From Mesorhizobium_B sp035998495 (GTDB lineage Bacteria > Pseudomonadota > Alphaproteobacteria > Rhizobiales > Rhizobiaceae), in NCBI GenBank assembly GCA_035998495.1, contig DASYHP010000067.1, positions 1 to 64,000 of the forward strand: a DNA stretch of 64,000 bases. Reading direction: 5' to 3'. The first letter of the stretch is position 1; the number at the start of each line of letters is the position of its first letter. Position numbers and translations under genes: made by a program. The notes beneath the pieces are model-generated. The model was given only the letters and a program-made list of their open reading frames with translations, had not been told where the DNA came from and did not search any database. Shown here one piece after another: positions 31,535 to 40,887 of this stretch.

Positions 31535-34117
31535 ATGACCAAGGAAAAGCGAAGCGAGCTTCATTCCGCCGTGGTGGATCGCGAAAGCTCGCCGGGCGCC
31601 GCGATGCGGCTGGTCGTGTTCATTGGCGTGCTGACCGGCGCGGCCGTGGTGTTCAGCCTGTTCCGCGACCGGCTCGGCGATCCGTTCCTCCTGGGCTTGC
31701 TCGGCGTGCTCGCCATGATCGGCACGGGTTATCTTTTCGCCACCGCGATCGGCTTCATCCAGCTCGCGCCGCGCTCCACCGGCGACGACCTGGCGCGATC
31801 CTTCGTGGACGCCATGCCCGAAGGGCTGCTCGTCACCGATCTCAAGGGCCGGGTGATCTACGCCAATCGCGCATACGGCGCGATGACCGGGGCGACCTCG
31901 CCGGCCGATCTCAGGGCCGTGGAGACTCTGCTCGGCGACATGCCCGAAACGGCGGCCACCGTGGAGCGCCTGGCGGCCGGCCTGAAGGATGGCCGGGGCG
32001 GCGACGGCGAGTTCCGGCTGGCGCAGTCCCTTGCGCCCAACGGGGAGGCGGGGGCGCGCTGGTATCGGCTGCGGGCGAGCGCATTCGTCGTGCCGAGCCG
32101 CCGCCAGATGCTTTGCGCCTGGCAGCTCGCCGACATCTCGCGCGAACGGGCGGAGCAGGAACGCTTCTTCCTCGACCTGCAGAAGGCCATCGATCACCTC
32201 GACCACGCGCCGGCCGGCTTTTTCGCCGCCGACGGCGACGGGCGCATCACCTACGTCAACGCCACGCTGGCGGGATGGCTCGGCATCGACCTGGCCAGCT
32301 TCACGCCCGGCGCGATGTCGCTCAAGGAGGTCGTGGCCGGAGACGGGATGGCGCTGATCCGCTCCGTGCGGGTCGAGCCCGGCGCGACGCGCAACGCTGT
32401 GATCGACCTCGATCTCGCCACCACGAACGGCACGGCCCTGCCGGTCCGCTTCCTCCATCGCGTGTCGGCGAGCCGCGACGGCATGCCCGGGCCCTCGCGG
32501 ACGATCGTGCTCAACCGCACCCACGGCGAGGACGCCTCAGCCGACCTTCGCGCGGCGGAAGTGCGTTTCACCCGGTTCTTCAACTCGACGCCCATGGCCA
32601 TCGCCGGCGTGGACAGCAAGGGACGAATCCTGCGCACCAACGCGCCCTTCCTGTCGCTGTTCTCGTCGGTGGTGGACCGCGATGCGGTGGACCGGCGCGT
32701 GCGGCTCGACACGGTGATCCACGAGCGCGACCGCCCGGCCTTCGCGGCGGCGCTCGAACGGGCGCGCGAACGGCAGGCCGACATTCCGCCCATCGACACG
32801 GTTCTGCCGGGCACGCCGCCCGGCCAGGCCGAACGGCATATGCGCTTTTACGTGAACGCCGTCGCCGACGGCACGGACGGCGAAGGCGCGGAGGAGGCCG
32901 CGATCGTCTATGCCGTGGAGACGACCGAGCAGAAGACACTCGAGGCGCAGATGGCGCAAAGCCAGAAGATGCAGGCCGTGGGCCAGCTCGCGGGCGGCAT
33001 CGCGCACGACTTCAACAACGTGCTGACGGCTATCATCATGGCCTCGGACCTGCTTCTCACCAACCACCGGCCGTCGGACCCGTCCTTCCCCGACATCATG
33101 AACATCAAGCAGAACGCCAACCGCGCCGCATCGCTGGTGCGGCAGCTTCTGGCCTTCTCGCGGCGGCAAACCTTGAGGCCGGAGGTCCTGAACCTCACCG
33201 ATGTGCTCGCCGATGTGCGCATGCTGTTGACCCGCTTGGTCGGCACGGAGGTGAAGGTCAGGGTCGAGCACGGGCGCGACCTGTGGCCCGTGAAGGCCGA
33301 CATCAACCAGTTCGAGCAGGTCGTCGTGAACCTGGCCGTGAACGCGCGCGACGCCATGCCGGGGGGCGGCGAGCTCACCATCCGCACCCGCAACGTGCCG
33401 GCGCCCGACATCCGCGCCTTCGGCTATCGCGAGGTCGCCGAAGGCGATTATGTCCTCCTGGAAGTGCAGGACACGGGCACCGGCATTCCCGCCGACGTGA
33501 AGTCGAAGATCTTCGAGCCCTTCTTCACCACCAAGGAGGTGGGCAAGGGCACGGGACTGGGCCTCTCGATGGTCTACGGCATCATCAAGCAGACCGGCGG
33601 CTTCATCTATTGCGAATCCGAACCGGGCGAGGGCGCCTTGTTCCGGATCTTCCTCCCCCGCCATGTCGCCGATGCGGCGCAGGGCCAGGCGGCGGCCGAG
33701 GCGGCGCCGGTCAAGCCGGCGGAGGAGAACAAGGATCTCTCGGGATCGGCCACCGTGCTCCTGGTGGAGGACGAGGACGCCGTGCGGATGGGCGGCGTCC
33801 GCGCCCTGTCGTCGCGCGGCTACGAGGTGCATGAGGCCTCCTCCGGCGTGGAGGCGCTCGAAATCTTCAGGGAGTTAAACGGCAAGGTGGATATCGTGGT
33901 GTCGGACGTCGTGATGCCGGAAATGGACGGCCCAACGCTTCTGCGGGAGCTCCGCCAGATCCAGCCCGACATCAAGTTCATCTTCGTGTCCGGCTACGCC
34001 GAGGACGCCTTCGCCAAGAACCTGCCGGCCGACGCCAAGTTCGGCTTCCTTCCCAAACCGTTCTCGCTCAAGCAGCTCGCCACCGTGGTCAAGGAGATGC
34101 TCGACCGCGACGGTTGA
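31535..34117 (+). CDS. cckA: CckA hybrid histidine kinase
   Basis: An 860-residue inner-membrane hybrid kinase, head of the CckA-ChpT-CtrA phosphorelay that controls the alphaproteobacterial cell cycle. Two membrane helices (about 25-45 and 52-75) are followed by PAS regions around 85-200, 215-330 and 345-465. H491 in GGIAHDFNN is the phosphoacceptor; the ATPase N, G1 and G2 boxes are at NLAVNARDAM, VQDTGTGI and GTGLGLSMV. The receiver domain at 738-855 has phospho-acceptor D791 (VVSDVVMPEMDG). The ATG at 31535 is preferred over a start 22 codons earlier. Divergent from the FliO-like gene, with 237 bases between the starts. Confidence 0.93.
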   Translation: MTKEKRSELHSAVVDRESSPGAAMRLVVFIGVLTGAAVVFSLFRDRLGDPFLLGLLGVLAMIGTGYLFATAIGFIQLAPRSTGDDLARSFVDAMPEGLLVTDLKGRVIYANRAYGAMTGATSPADLRAVETLLGDMPETAATVERLAAGLKDGRGGDGEFRLAQSLAPNGEAGARWYRLRASAFVVPSRRQMLCAWQLADISRERAEQERFFLDLQKAIDHLDHAPAGFFAADGDGRITYVNATLAGWLGIDLASFTPGAMSLKEVVAGDGMALIRSVRVEPGATRNAVIDLDLATTNGTALPVRFLHRVSASRDGMPGPSRTIVLNRTHGEDASADLRAAEVRFTRFFNSTPMAIAGVDSKGRILRTNAPFLSLFSSVVDRDAVDRRVRLDTVIHERDRPAFAAALERARERQADIPPIDTVLPGTPPGQAERHMRFYVNAVADGTDGEGAEEAAIVYAVETTEQKTLEAQMAQSQKMQAVGQLAGGIAHDFNNVLTAIIMASDLLLTNHRPSDPSFPDIMNIKQNANRAASLVRQLLAFSRRQTLRPEVLNLTDVLADVRMLLTRLVGTEVKVRVEHGRDLWPVKADINQFEQVVVNLAVNARDAMPGGGELTIRTRNVPAPDIRAFGYREVAEGDYVLLEVQDTGTGIPADVKSKIFEPFFTTKEVGKGTGLGLSMVYGIIKQTGGFIYCESEPGEGALFRIFLPRHVADAAQGQAAAEAAPVKPAEENKDLSGSATVLLVEDEDAVRMGGVRALSSRGYEVHEASSGVEALEIFRELNGKVDIVVSDVVMPEMDGPTLLRELRQIQPDIKFIFVSGYAEDAFAKNLPADAKFGFLPKPFSLKQLATVVKEMLDRDG

Positions 34118-34168
34118 GCCCCGTTGATTCCAATTGTCGCGCCCCCAGCAAGCCTCGCGCAAGCTCCC

Positions 34169-34197
34169 TTGACCTAACTGAGTGGTTGGGGATTGCA
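34169..34197 (+). promoter_or_regulatory. Possible promoter of the 60-residue gene
   Basis: TTGACC at 34169-34174 followed after 17 bases by ATTGCA at 34192-34197, located 27 bases before the ATG at 34225. The -35 box is good and the -10 weak, as is usual in this group. Confidence 0.35.
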
Positions 34198-34224
34198 TCG
34201 CATCATCGCTGGGGGGCGATTCAC

Positions 34225-34407
34225 ATGCATGACGACGTGGTGGACGATTATCACAAGCGGCGCCTGACGAGCCGCGAGGACATCGAGAACGCGGTCGCCC
34301 TGCTGGAGGCGGAAGGCGTCGGAGACGTCGATCTCCTGGTCGAGATGCTGAAGAGCTTCTATGTCGATCTCGACGAGTTCGACGCCGTGATGCGCCAGGC
34401 GGCCTGA
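34225..34407 (+). CDS. Small acidic conserved-type protein, unknown function
   Basis: A 60-residue acidic, helical product beginning MHDDVVDDYHKRRLTSREDIENA. A GGGGGG purine run precedes the ATG by six bases, and a candidate promoter lies just upstream; the frame is open earlier but those residues look random. It has no membrane span or cysteine. It lies between cckA and the convergent carboxylase gene. I do not recognise the family. Confidence 0.65.
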   Translation: MHDDVVDDYHKRRLTSREDIENAVALLEAEGVGDVDLLVEMLKSFYVDLDEFDAVMRQAA

Positions 34408-34415
34408 CCGCTTCC

Positions 34416-35948
34416 TCAAAGAGGGATGTTGTCGTGCTTCTTCCAGGGGTTCGATAAATCCTTGTTGCGCAGCATCCGGAGCGCGCGGGCCACGCGGCGA
34501 CGCGTGGAGTGCGGCATGATCACCTCGTCCACATAGCCCCGCTCGGCCGCCACGAAGGGGGATAGGAACCGCTCCTCATACGCCTTCGTGTGGGCGGCGA
34601 GCTTGTTGGGGTCGCGCAGATCCTTGCGGAAGATGATCTCCACCGCTCCCTTGGCGCCCATCACCGCGATCTGCGCGGTCGGCCAGGCATAGTTCATGTC
34701 GCCGCGCAGGTGCTTCGAGGCCATCACGTCGTAAGCGCCGCCGAACGCCTTCCGCGTGATGACGGTCACCTTCGGCACGGTGGCCTCGGCATAGGCGAAA
34801 AGCAGCTTGGCGCCGTGCTTGATGAGCCCGCCATATTCCTGGGCGGTGCCCGGCAGGAAGCCGGGAACGTCCACGAAGGTGACGACGGGGATGTTGAAGC
34901 AATCGCAGAAGCGCACGAATCGTGCGGCTTTGCGTGAGGCGTCCGCGTCGAGCACACCGGCCAGGATCATGGGCTGGTTCGCCACGAAGCCCACGCTGCG
35001 TCCCTCGACGCGCCCGAACCCTGTGACGATGTTTCCGGCGAAGGCGCCCTGGATCTCGAAGAAGTCGCCCTCGTCGGCCACCTTCAGGATCAGCTCCTTG
35101 ATGTCGTAGGGCTTGTTGGCGTTGTCCGGGATGAGGCGGTCGAGCGAGACGTCCGTGCCCGTCGCTTCGCCGCCGAAGGGCAGCTCGGGCGCGGGCGCCG
35201 TGTTGGACGCCGGCAGGAAACCGATGAGCCGGCGCATCTCGAGCAGCGCGTCCACGTCGTTGTCGTAGGCCCCATCAGCGATCGACGAGCGGGTGGTGTG
35301 GACGCTCGCGCCGCCAAGCTGTTCGGCCGTGACCGTCTCGTTGGTGACGGTCTTCACCACATCCGGGCCCGTGACGAACATGTAGGCGGTGTCGCGCACC
35401 ATGAAGATGAAGTCGGTCATGGCGGGCGAATAGACGTCGCCGCCCGCGCAAGGCCCCATGATGACGGAGATCTGCGGGATGACGCCGGAGGCCAGAACGT
35501 TGCGCTGGAAGATCTCGGCATAGCCGCCAAGCGCGGCCACGCCCTCCTGGATTCGCGCGCCGCCCGCGTCGTAGAAGCCGATGATCGGCGCGCGGTTGCG
35601 CAGCGCCATGTCCTGCACCTTCTGCACTTTCTCGGCATGCGCCTCCGAGAGCGATCCGCCGAACACGGTGAAATCCTTGGCGAAGACGAAGACGGTGCGC
35701 CCGTTCACGGTGCCCCAGCCCGTGACCACGCCGTCGCCGGGAAATTTCTGCTTGTCCATGCCGAAATCGGTGGAGCGATGCTCGACGAACATGTCGAACT
35801 CCTCGAAGGAGCCGGGGTCGAGAAACGCCTCGACGCGCTCGCGCGCCGTCAGTTTTCCGCGCGCGTGCTGGGCTTCGACGCGCGCCGGACCGCCGCCGGC
35901 GCGCGCCTCCGCGCGCCGGCGCTCGAGCTCCTTGAGGACGTCCTTCAT
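34416..35948 (-). CDS. Acyl-CoA carboxylase beta subunit (propionyl-CoA carboxylase type)
   Basis: Biotin-dependent carboxyltransferase of 510 residues, matching PccB length. It has the two crotonase-like halves, with oxyanion-forming segments GFYDAGGARIQEGVAALGG and DVPGFLPGTAQEYGG. Ending NPWKKHDNIPL is typical of PccB. The enzyme transfers carboxyl from biotin to propionyl-CoA (or a related acyl-CoA), producing methylmalonyl-CoA. Its biotin-carrying alpha subunit is not in this window. An upstream open frame continues to 36095; the ATG at 35948 before KDVLKELERRR is the family start. It follows the glyoxalase gene by 28 bases in the same direction. Confidence 0.92.
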   Translation of the reverse strand: MKDVLKELERRRAEARAGGGPARVEAQHARGKLTARERVEAFLDPGSFEEFDMFVEHRSTDFGMDKQKFPGDGVVTGWGTVNGRTVFVFAKDFTVFGGSLSEAHAEKVQKVQDMALRNRAPIIGFYDAGGARIQEGVAALGGYAEIFQRNVLASGVIPQISVIMGPCAGGDVYSPAMTDFIFMVRDTAYMFVTGPDVVKTVTNETVTAEQLGGASVHTTRSSIADGAYDNDVDALLEMRRLIGFLPASNTAPAPELPFGGEATGTDVSLDRLIPDNANKPYDIKELILKVADEGDFFEIQGAFAGNIVTGFGRVEGRSVGFVANQPMILAGVLDADASRKAARFVRFCDCFNIPVVTFVDVPGFLPGTAQEYGGLIKHGAKLLFAYAEATVPKVTVITRKAFGGAYDVMASKHLRGDMNYAWPTAQIAVMGAKGAVEIIFRKDLRDPNKLAAHTKAYEERFLSPFVAAERGYVDEVIMPHSTRRRVARALRMLRNKDLSNPWKKHDNIPL

Positions 35949-35976
35949 GCTCGCGGCTCCGGCGGGCTGGCTTGGC

Positions 35977-36417
35977 TCACCATGTTCCGGTGTTGGGCAT
36001 GGAGGCCCAGGGCTCGGACTTCTCCAGCGCCTCGCCTTTCTGCAGAATCTCGATCGAGATGTTGTCGGGCGACTTGACGAAGGCCATCCGGCCATCGCGC
36101 GGCGGGCGGTTGATGGTGACGCCCTCGTCCATCAGCCGCTGGCATGTGGCGTAGATGTCGTCCACCTCATAGGCGAGGTGGCCGAAATTGCGGCCCCCGG
36201 AATACTGTTCCGGATCCCAGTTGAAGGTCAGCTCCACGAGCGGCGCCTTCTCCGTGATGCCCTGGTGCTCGTCTTCCGGGGCGGCGAGGAAGATCAGCGT
36301 GTAGCGGCCTTCCTGGCTTTCGAAGCGGCGCACCTCCTTGAGGCCCAGCTTGCGGCAGAAGAAGTCGAGCGACTGGTCGATGTCGGAAACGCGGATCATG
36401 GTGTGCAGGTAGCGCAT
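35977..36417 (-). CDS. gloA: Lactoylglutathione lyase (glyoxalase I)
   Basis: A 146-residue VOC-fold metalloenzyme that isomerises the methylglyoxal-glutathione hemithioacetal to S-lactoylglutathione. The start MRYLHTMIRV parallels E. coli GloA MRLLHTMLRV. Metal ligands are H5, E62 (VELTFNW), H80 (GHLAYEV) and E123 (SIEIL), spaced as in the nickel-type enzyme. The neighbouring carboxylase makes methylmalonyl-CoA epimerase an alternative, but the ELTFNWDPEQY segment favours glyoxalase. The frame is open to 36660 upstream without support. Confidence 0.88.
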   Translation of the reverse strand: MRYLHTMIRVSDIDQSLDFFCRKLGLKEVRRFESQEGRYTLIFLAAPEDEHQGITEKAPLVELTFNWDPEQYSGGRNFGHLAYEVDDIYATCQRLMDEGVTINRPPRDGRMAFVKSPDNISIEILQKGEALEKSEPWASMPNTGTW

Positions 36418-36716
36418 GGCCTTCCTCGCTGTGTTCGGGCGGCGGCACCATAGAGCGGCCGGGAGAGGGGAGATAGCCGCCTGGCGGCGGCCCGCAACAG
36501 CTTTCTGCGGCGGTTGCGCGTGCTGAACTGGACCGCGGCCGCCGAGCTTCAAGGCAGGCGTGGCGCCACGGCGGCAGGAAGGATTGCGGCATCCTTGCAA
36601 CGGTCTGGAGTCGCGCGCCGAAACTCGCCAACCGTCGCTTGCCACATCAGGATTCCTCAATGCTATTGTGAGGTGAGAATCAGTGTGCGGGTAATCGGAA
36701 GAAGGGGCAGCGCCGG

Positions 36717-37307
36717 ATGGGGGAGAAGCTCTCTTTCCTCGATTTTTCGGAGGCTGACTCCGGCCTCCAGCGGGGCGAGGACGGCGCCGAAGCCGACCTC
36801 GTCGAAGTGTCCGGCTGCATCAAGTGGTTCGACGTCGCGAAGGGCTATGGCTTCATCCTGCCGGACGGCGGCGAAGGCGGGGACGTGCTGCTGCATGTGA
36901 CATGCCTGCGCCGCGACGGCTTCCAGACCGCGCTGGAAGGCGCGCGGGTGGTTTGCCTCGCCCGCCAGGGGGAGCGCGGCCTGCAGGCGTTTCGCGTGCT
37001 GTCCATGGACACCTCCACGGCGGTGCATCCTTCCGAGCTGCAGCAGCGCACTCATGTGACGATCACGCCGCAGAGCGGGCTCGAGCGGGCGCTCGTGAAA
37101 TGGTTCAACCGCACCAAGGGCTTCGGCTTTCTCACGCGGGGCGAAGGCACCGAGGACATCTTCGTCCATATGGAGACCCTGCGCCGCTACGGCATCGCCG
37201 AGCTTCGCCCGGGCCAGGTGGTCCTGGTGCGCTTCGGCAAGGGCGACAAAGGCCTTATGGCCGCCGAAATTCACCCCGATATCGGCACCCTTCCGTCGTC
37301 GCATTGA
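36717..37307 (+). CDS. Double cold-shock-domain protein
   Basis: A 196-residue protein with two cold-shock domains. The first (about 30-98) has GCIKWFDVAKGYGFILPDGG and DVLLHVTCL as its RNP1/RNP2-like strands; the second (about 123-190) has ALVKWFNRTKGFGFLTRG and DIFVHMETL. The first RNP motifs are less canonical. Such tandem proteins are common in alphaproteobacteria and bind single-stranded RNA or DNA. The ATG has an AAGGGGC SD. The gap upstream (36418-36716) shows no convincing gene. A DUF192 gene follows after 55 bases. Confidence 0.92.
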   Translation: MGEKLSFLDFSEADSGLQRGEDGAEADLVEVSGCIKWFDVAKGYGFILPDGGEGGDVLLHVTCLRRDGFQTALEGARVVCLARQGERGLQAFRVLSMDTSTAVHPSELQQRTHVTITPQSGLERALVKWFNRTKGFGFLTRGEGTEDIFVHMETLRRYGIAELRPGQVVLVRFGKGDKGLMAAEIHPDIGTLPSSH

Positions 37308-37362
37308 GCGGACCCGCTCTTGTGCGCCGCGGCCCGGCGCCGAACACAGGGTGGACCTGCCA

Positions 37363-37872
37363 ATGATGATGACACGACTGGCGCTCGGTCTGGCGATCGT
37401 CGCCGGCCTCGCCGTGCTGGATTTCGTGCGGGCGCCGGCGCTCGCCGAGCAAACCCCCATGATGCTGCCGGTTGATTCCAACCCGCTGGTGATCGAAACC
37501 GACGGGGGCGAGCGCTCCTTCGAGGTCGAAATCGCCGACGAGCCGGCGGAGCGGTCGTCGGGGCTCATGCATCGCGAATCGCTGCCCGACGGTCGCGGCA
37601 TGCTCTTCGTGCTCGACGGCTACCGGGAGGCCGGCTTCTGGATGAAGAACACGCCCTTGCCGCTCGACCTGCTCTTCATCGGACAGGACGGGCGGGTGAA
37701 GGCGATCCTCCAGGGCGAGCCTTTCTCGGAAGCGATCATCACGCCGGGCGTTCCCGCGCGGTTCGTGCTGGAGTTCAAGGCGGGCACGGCCGCGGAGGCA
37801 GGCATCGAGGAAGGCGACCTGCTGCGCCACCCCGCCATCACGGCGGCGGGCATCGCGGGCAGCGAGGGGTAG
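37363..37872 (+). CDS. Secreted DUF192 protein
   Basis: About 169 residues with an N-terminal signal segment (MMMTRLALGLAIVAGLAVL) and a DUF192 domain marked by SSGLMHRESLPDGRGMLFV and FWMKNTPLPLDLLFI. DUF192 proteins are small beta-rich domains of unknown biochemical role, usually exported. GTG at 37351 or ATG at 37366 could also be the start. A hydrolase gene begins within eight bases of the stop, suggesting an operon that starts at the cold-shock gene. Confidence 0.88.
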   Translation: MMMTRLALGLAIVAGLAVLDFVRAPALAEQTPMMLPVDSNPLVIETDGGERSFEVEIADEPAERSSGLMHRESLPDGRGMLFVLDGYREAGFWMKNTPLPLDLLFIGQDGRVKAILQGEPFSEAIITPGVPARFVLEFKAGTAAEAGIEEGDLLRHPAITAAGIAGSEG

Positions 37873-37879
37873 AAGCGCA

Positions 37880-38659
37880 TTGGATCCGGCGCCCCGTATC
37901 TTCCGGTCCGGCGAGTTCGATCTCGCCTTCATCGACGCGGGCGAGGCAGGCGGCGAGCCCGTTCTGCTGATCCACGGCTTCGCCTCCACGCATGTGGTCA
38001 ACTGGGTCGCGCCGAGCTGGACGGGCTTTCTGGGCGAAGCGGGCTATCGGGTCGTCGCCTTCGACAATCGCGGCCATGGGCTCTCCTCCAAGAGCCACGA
38101 CCCGCGGGACTACGCGCCCGAGCTGATGGCCGGCGACGCCGCGGCGCTTCTCGACCATCTCGGCATCCCCCACGCCCATGTCATGGGCTATTCCATGGGC
38201 GCGCGCATCGCGGCCTTTCTGGCCCTCGGCAAACCCGGGCAGGTGGCGACGCTCGTCATGGGCGGCTTGGGGCTAGGCGCCGTCCAAGGCGTCGGCGAAT
38301 GGGACGAGATCGCGGCGGCGCTCCTGGCCGAAGACCCCGCCGCCGTGCCGCCCGGACGACCCGAGATGTTCCGGCGGTTCGCCGACCAAACGCGCAGCGA
38401 CCGGCTGGCGCTCGCCGCCTGCATCGAGACCTCGCGAAAACTGCTCACGGCCGAGGACATGGGCCGCATCCGGCAGCCCACGCTGGTCGGGGTCGGCACG
38501 CGCGACGATCTGGCGGGCTCGGCGGAAGCTCTCGCCGCCCTCATGCCCGACGCGGAAGCCTTCGCGATTCTCAACCGCGACCACATGCTCGCCGTGGGCG
38601 ACCGAAGCTGGAAGGCGCGCGTGCTCCAGTTCCTGCGGGACCATCGCCTGCCCGCGTGA
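37880..38659 (+). CDS. Alpha/beta-fold hydrolase
   Basis: A 259-residue single-domain hydrolase. The nucleophile is S105 in the elbow GYSMGA, the acid is probably an Asp in VGTRDDLAG, and the histidine lies in NRDHMLAVGD near the end. HGFAS supplies the oxyanion strand and FDNRGHGLSSK is typical of the lactonase/esterase branch. The first candidate start is TTG at 37880, eight bases after the DUF192 stop and with an AGAAG purine stretch; I see no good ATG nearby. Substrate unknown. Confidence 0.87.
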   Translation: MDPAPRIFRSGEFDLAFIDAGEAGGEPVLLIHGFASTHVVNWVAPSWTGFLGEAGYRVVAFDNRGHGLSSKSHDPRDYAPELMAGDAAALLDHLGIPHAHVMGYSMGARIAAFLALGKPGQVATLVMGGLGLGAVQGVGEWDEIAAALLAEDPAAVPPGRPEMFRRFADQTRSDRLALAACIETSRKLLTAEDMGRIRQPTLVGVGTRDDLAGSAEALAALMPDAEAFAILNRDHMLAVGDRSWKARVLQFLRDHRLPA

Positions 38660-38819
38660 GCCGCGGGGGAGGAGCAAGCCGTCCTTCGCGCGGGTTGAAC
38701 TGCCGATTCTTCATCCCAGTTCAAGGGTCGATCAGGCAAAGACCGTTCTCCGGCGGCGCGTCTGCTGGTATGAAGCGGTCGACCCTTGCCGGATCGGGTC
38801 GCCGCAGCGAGGATGAAGC

Positions 38820-39665
38820 ATGAGCATCGCCAGCGCCGTTCGCGGAAGCGTCCACGAAATCGACCCCATCTGGGACGCGGTGCGCGAGGAGGCGGCCGAA
38901 GCGGTGGCGCGCGACCCGCTGCTCGCGGCCTTCCTTTATTCGACAGTGCTCAACCACGACACGCTCGAGGACGCGGTGATCCACCGCTTGGCCGAGCGGC
39001 TCGCGCACCAGGATGTGGGCGCGGATCTGATTCGCCAGACCTTCACGGCCATGTGGCGCGATCAGCCGGACTGGTCGAGCGTGGTGCGCACGGACATCCA
39101 GGCCTATTACGACCGCGACCCGGCCTGCGACCGCTTCCTCATGCCGGTGCTCTATTTCAAGGGCTTCCACGCCATCCAGACGCACCGGCTGGCGCATTGG
39201 CTGTGGAGCAGCAACCGCAAGGATTTCGCGCTCTACCTGCAGAGCCGCTCGTCCTCCGTGTTCCAGACCGACATCCATCCGGCCTCGCGCGTGGGCAAGG
39301 GCATCTTCATCGACCATGCCACCGGGCTCGTGGTGGGGGAGACGGCGCTGATCGAGGACAATGTCTCGATCCTGCATGGGGTGACGCTGGGCGGCACGGG
39401 CAAGGCCGGCGGCGACCGGCACCCGAAAATCCGCTACGGCGTGCTGATCGGGGCGGGCGCGAAGATCCTGGGCAATATCGAGGTCGGCCACTGCTCGAAG
39501 ATCGCCGCCGGCTCGGTCGTGCTGTCGCCCGTTCCCCACAACAAGACGGTGGCAGGGGTCCCGGCGCGCGTTGTGGGCGAGACGGGCTGCGACCAGCCTT
39601 CGCGGCAGATGGACCAGGCGCTGCCCTCGCAGGTTATGGACCACGTGCTGACTTTCGACATCTGA
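38820..39665 (+). CDS. cysE: Serine O-acetyltransferase
   Basis: A 281-residue trimer-of-hexapeptide enzyme that acetylates serine as the first step of cysteine synthesis. The N-terminal helical domain precedes a left-handed beta helix, with catalytic D151 (QTDIHPAS) and H166 (IDHATG) and the acetyl-CoA loop GGTGKAGGDRHPKI. The C-terminus ends in DHVLTFDI; a terminal Ile is what the CysK-binding tail of the cysteine synthase complex requires. A terminator follows immediately, so this is a single gene or an operon end. Confidence 0.96.
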   Translation: MSIASAVRGSVHEIDPIWDAVREEAAEAVARDPLLAAFLYSTVLNHDTLEDAVIHRLAERLAHQDVGADLIRQTFTAMWRDQPDWSSVVRTDIQAYYDRDPACDRFLMPVLYFKGFHAIQTHRLAHWLWSSNRKDFALYLQSRSSSVFQTDIHPASRVGKGIFIDHATGLVVGETALIEDNVSILHGVTLGGTGKAGGDRHPKIRYGVLIGAGAKILGNIEVGHCSKIAAGSVVLSPVPHNKTVAGVPARVVGETGCDQPSRQMDQALPSQVMDHVLTFDI

Positions 39666-39670
39666 GGGCC

Positions 39671-39709
39671 GAGAGCCGGCTCCCTCGACGTGGAGCCGAC
39701 TCTCGTTTT
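39671..39709 (+). terminator. Intrinsic terminator after cysE
   Basis: A 13-bp stem, GAGAGCCGGCTCC at 39671-39683 with 39692-39704, has a single mismatch and an 8-base loop, then GTTTTC. It starts six bases after the cysE stop. Confidence 0.85.
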
Positions 39710-39827
39710 CTTGCCTGGAAGGCACGCGCGGGCTTAAGCGGTCGCCGCCACGGAACGACCCCTGGCGCTCGTGCCTTTACATCCGCGACGGCGGCATGTC
39801 AGAAGCCGCCCCAAAGCGGAGAACGAC

Positions 39828-40031
39828 GTGAAGCCTGACGAGATCAAGAAGCTCGACGCCTACTTCAAGCGGGTGTTCCAGAATCCCCGCTTGGCTGTGA
39901 AGGCGCGGCCAAGGAAAGAGGACTCGGCCGAGGTCTATCTCGGCGACGAGTTCCTGGGGATCGTCTTCAAGGACGAGGAAGACGGCGACTACAACTTCTC
40001 GATGGCCATCCTCGACATCGATCTCGGATGA
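39828..40031 (+). CDS. DUF3126 family protein
   Basis: A 67-residue alphaproteobacterial protein beginning at GTG (39828) with an SD GGAGA nine bases upstream: (M)KPDEIKKLDAYFKRVF. The body contains EVYLGDEFLGIVFKDEEDG and ends MAILDIDLG, as in other DUF3126 members, whose role is unknown. An ATG upstream at 39771 would add 19 basic residues not seen in the family. It converges on the next gene with a six-base gap. Confidence 0.88.
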   Translation: MKPDEIKKLDAYFKRVFQNPRLAVKARPRKEDSAEVYLGDEFLGIVFKDEEDGDYNFSMAILDIDLG

Positions 40032-40037
40032 AGGCGG

Positions 40038-40763
40038 TCAGCCGCCGCGTTTGACCGCATCTTGGGCGAAACGCCGGATGGCCGCGTCGAGCCGCCGCCA
40101 GTCGCCGAGCAGTTCCCTGGGGAATCGGTAGGTCAGGCTCAATTCCTTGCCGACGATCAGATCGCGCTCACAGGGCGCAAGCGATTCCTCCGCGTTTGCG
40201 CCGGCCATGCAGCGCGCCACGAAGGGTTCGGCGCCCTCGCCGCCCGCCACGGCGAGCTCCTCGTTCGCATAGCCTGACGCCGCGCTGAAGGCGTGGAGCC
40301 GGATGCCGCCCGGACCGGCCTGGCCGTCGGGTCCGATCAGCGAGCGGTAGATCGGCTCGAAGCGGCCGCTCATGTCGCGCGACATCATCCGAGGCTCGAA
40401 CGACAGGAACAGGATGCGCCGCGAACCGCCCGCGTGGTCGAAGTCGGCTTGGGCCGCCGCGCTGTAGCCCCTCATGTCGGGCCAGCGCAGGTAGAGGTCG
40501 AGGCGCGGCGCGACGCCGTTCCGCCGCGCCCGCTCGTGCCGGATGGCGTTGGCGGGAACGACGACCACGTCGTTGCCAATGACGATTTCCCGCGGGGTCG
40601 GATCATCGCTGTGGCCGCCGAGCGCGATCGCGCCGCCCAGCCACCGGCCGCCGACGCTGATCAGGAGCGAGGCGGCCGCGATCAGGAAAAAGGCCGCGAA
40701 CACGCGCCGCATCAGTGAAACGCGGATCGCCGGCAAAGGCTCGGCTGTCGCGAACTGGCTCAC
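40038..40763 (-). CDS. Predicted membrane-anchored protein of unknown function
   Basis: A 241-residue product starting at GTG 40763 with an AGGAG SD seven bases before it. One membrane helix lies near residues 20-37 (VFAAFFLIAAASLLISVGG), and the rest is predicted outside the cytoplasm, with two cysteines (CMAG and PCERD) that could form a disulfide. Segments such as PREIVIGNDVVVVPANAIRHE and LYLRWPDMRGY look conserved, but I cannot name the family. The longer frame to 41072 runs across the divergent gene and is not supported. Confidence 0.7.
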   Translation of the reverse strand: MSQFATAEPLPAIRVSLMRRVFAAFFLIAAASLLISVGGRWLGGAIALGGHSDDPTPREIVIGNDVVVVPANAIRHERARRNGVAPRLDLYLRWPDMRGYSAAAQADFDHAGGSRRILFLSFEPRMMSRDMSGRFEPIYRSLIGPDGQAGPGGIRLHAFSAASGYANEELAVAGGEGAEPFVARCMAGANAEESLAPCERDLIVGKELSLTYRFPRELLGDWRRLDAAIRRFAQDAVKRGG

Positions 40764-40887
40764 GGCGACTCCTGTTGGCGCGCTGCGGCTGGCGCATGTC
40801 CCGTTCCGCGACAGGCGAGCGCGGCACAGGGCTTGCAGAAGGGAACGAGGCGCAACCTGCCTAGCGCATGGTAAATGGAGGCTTAAG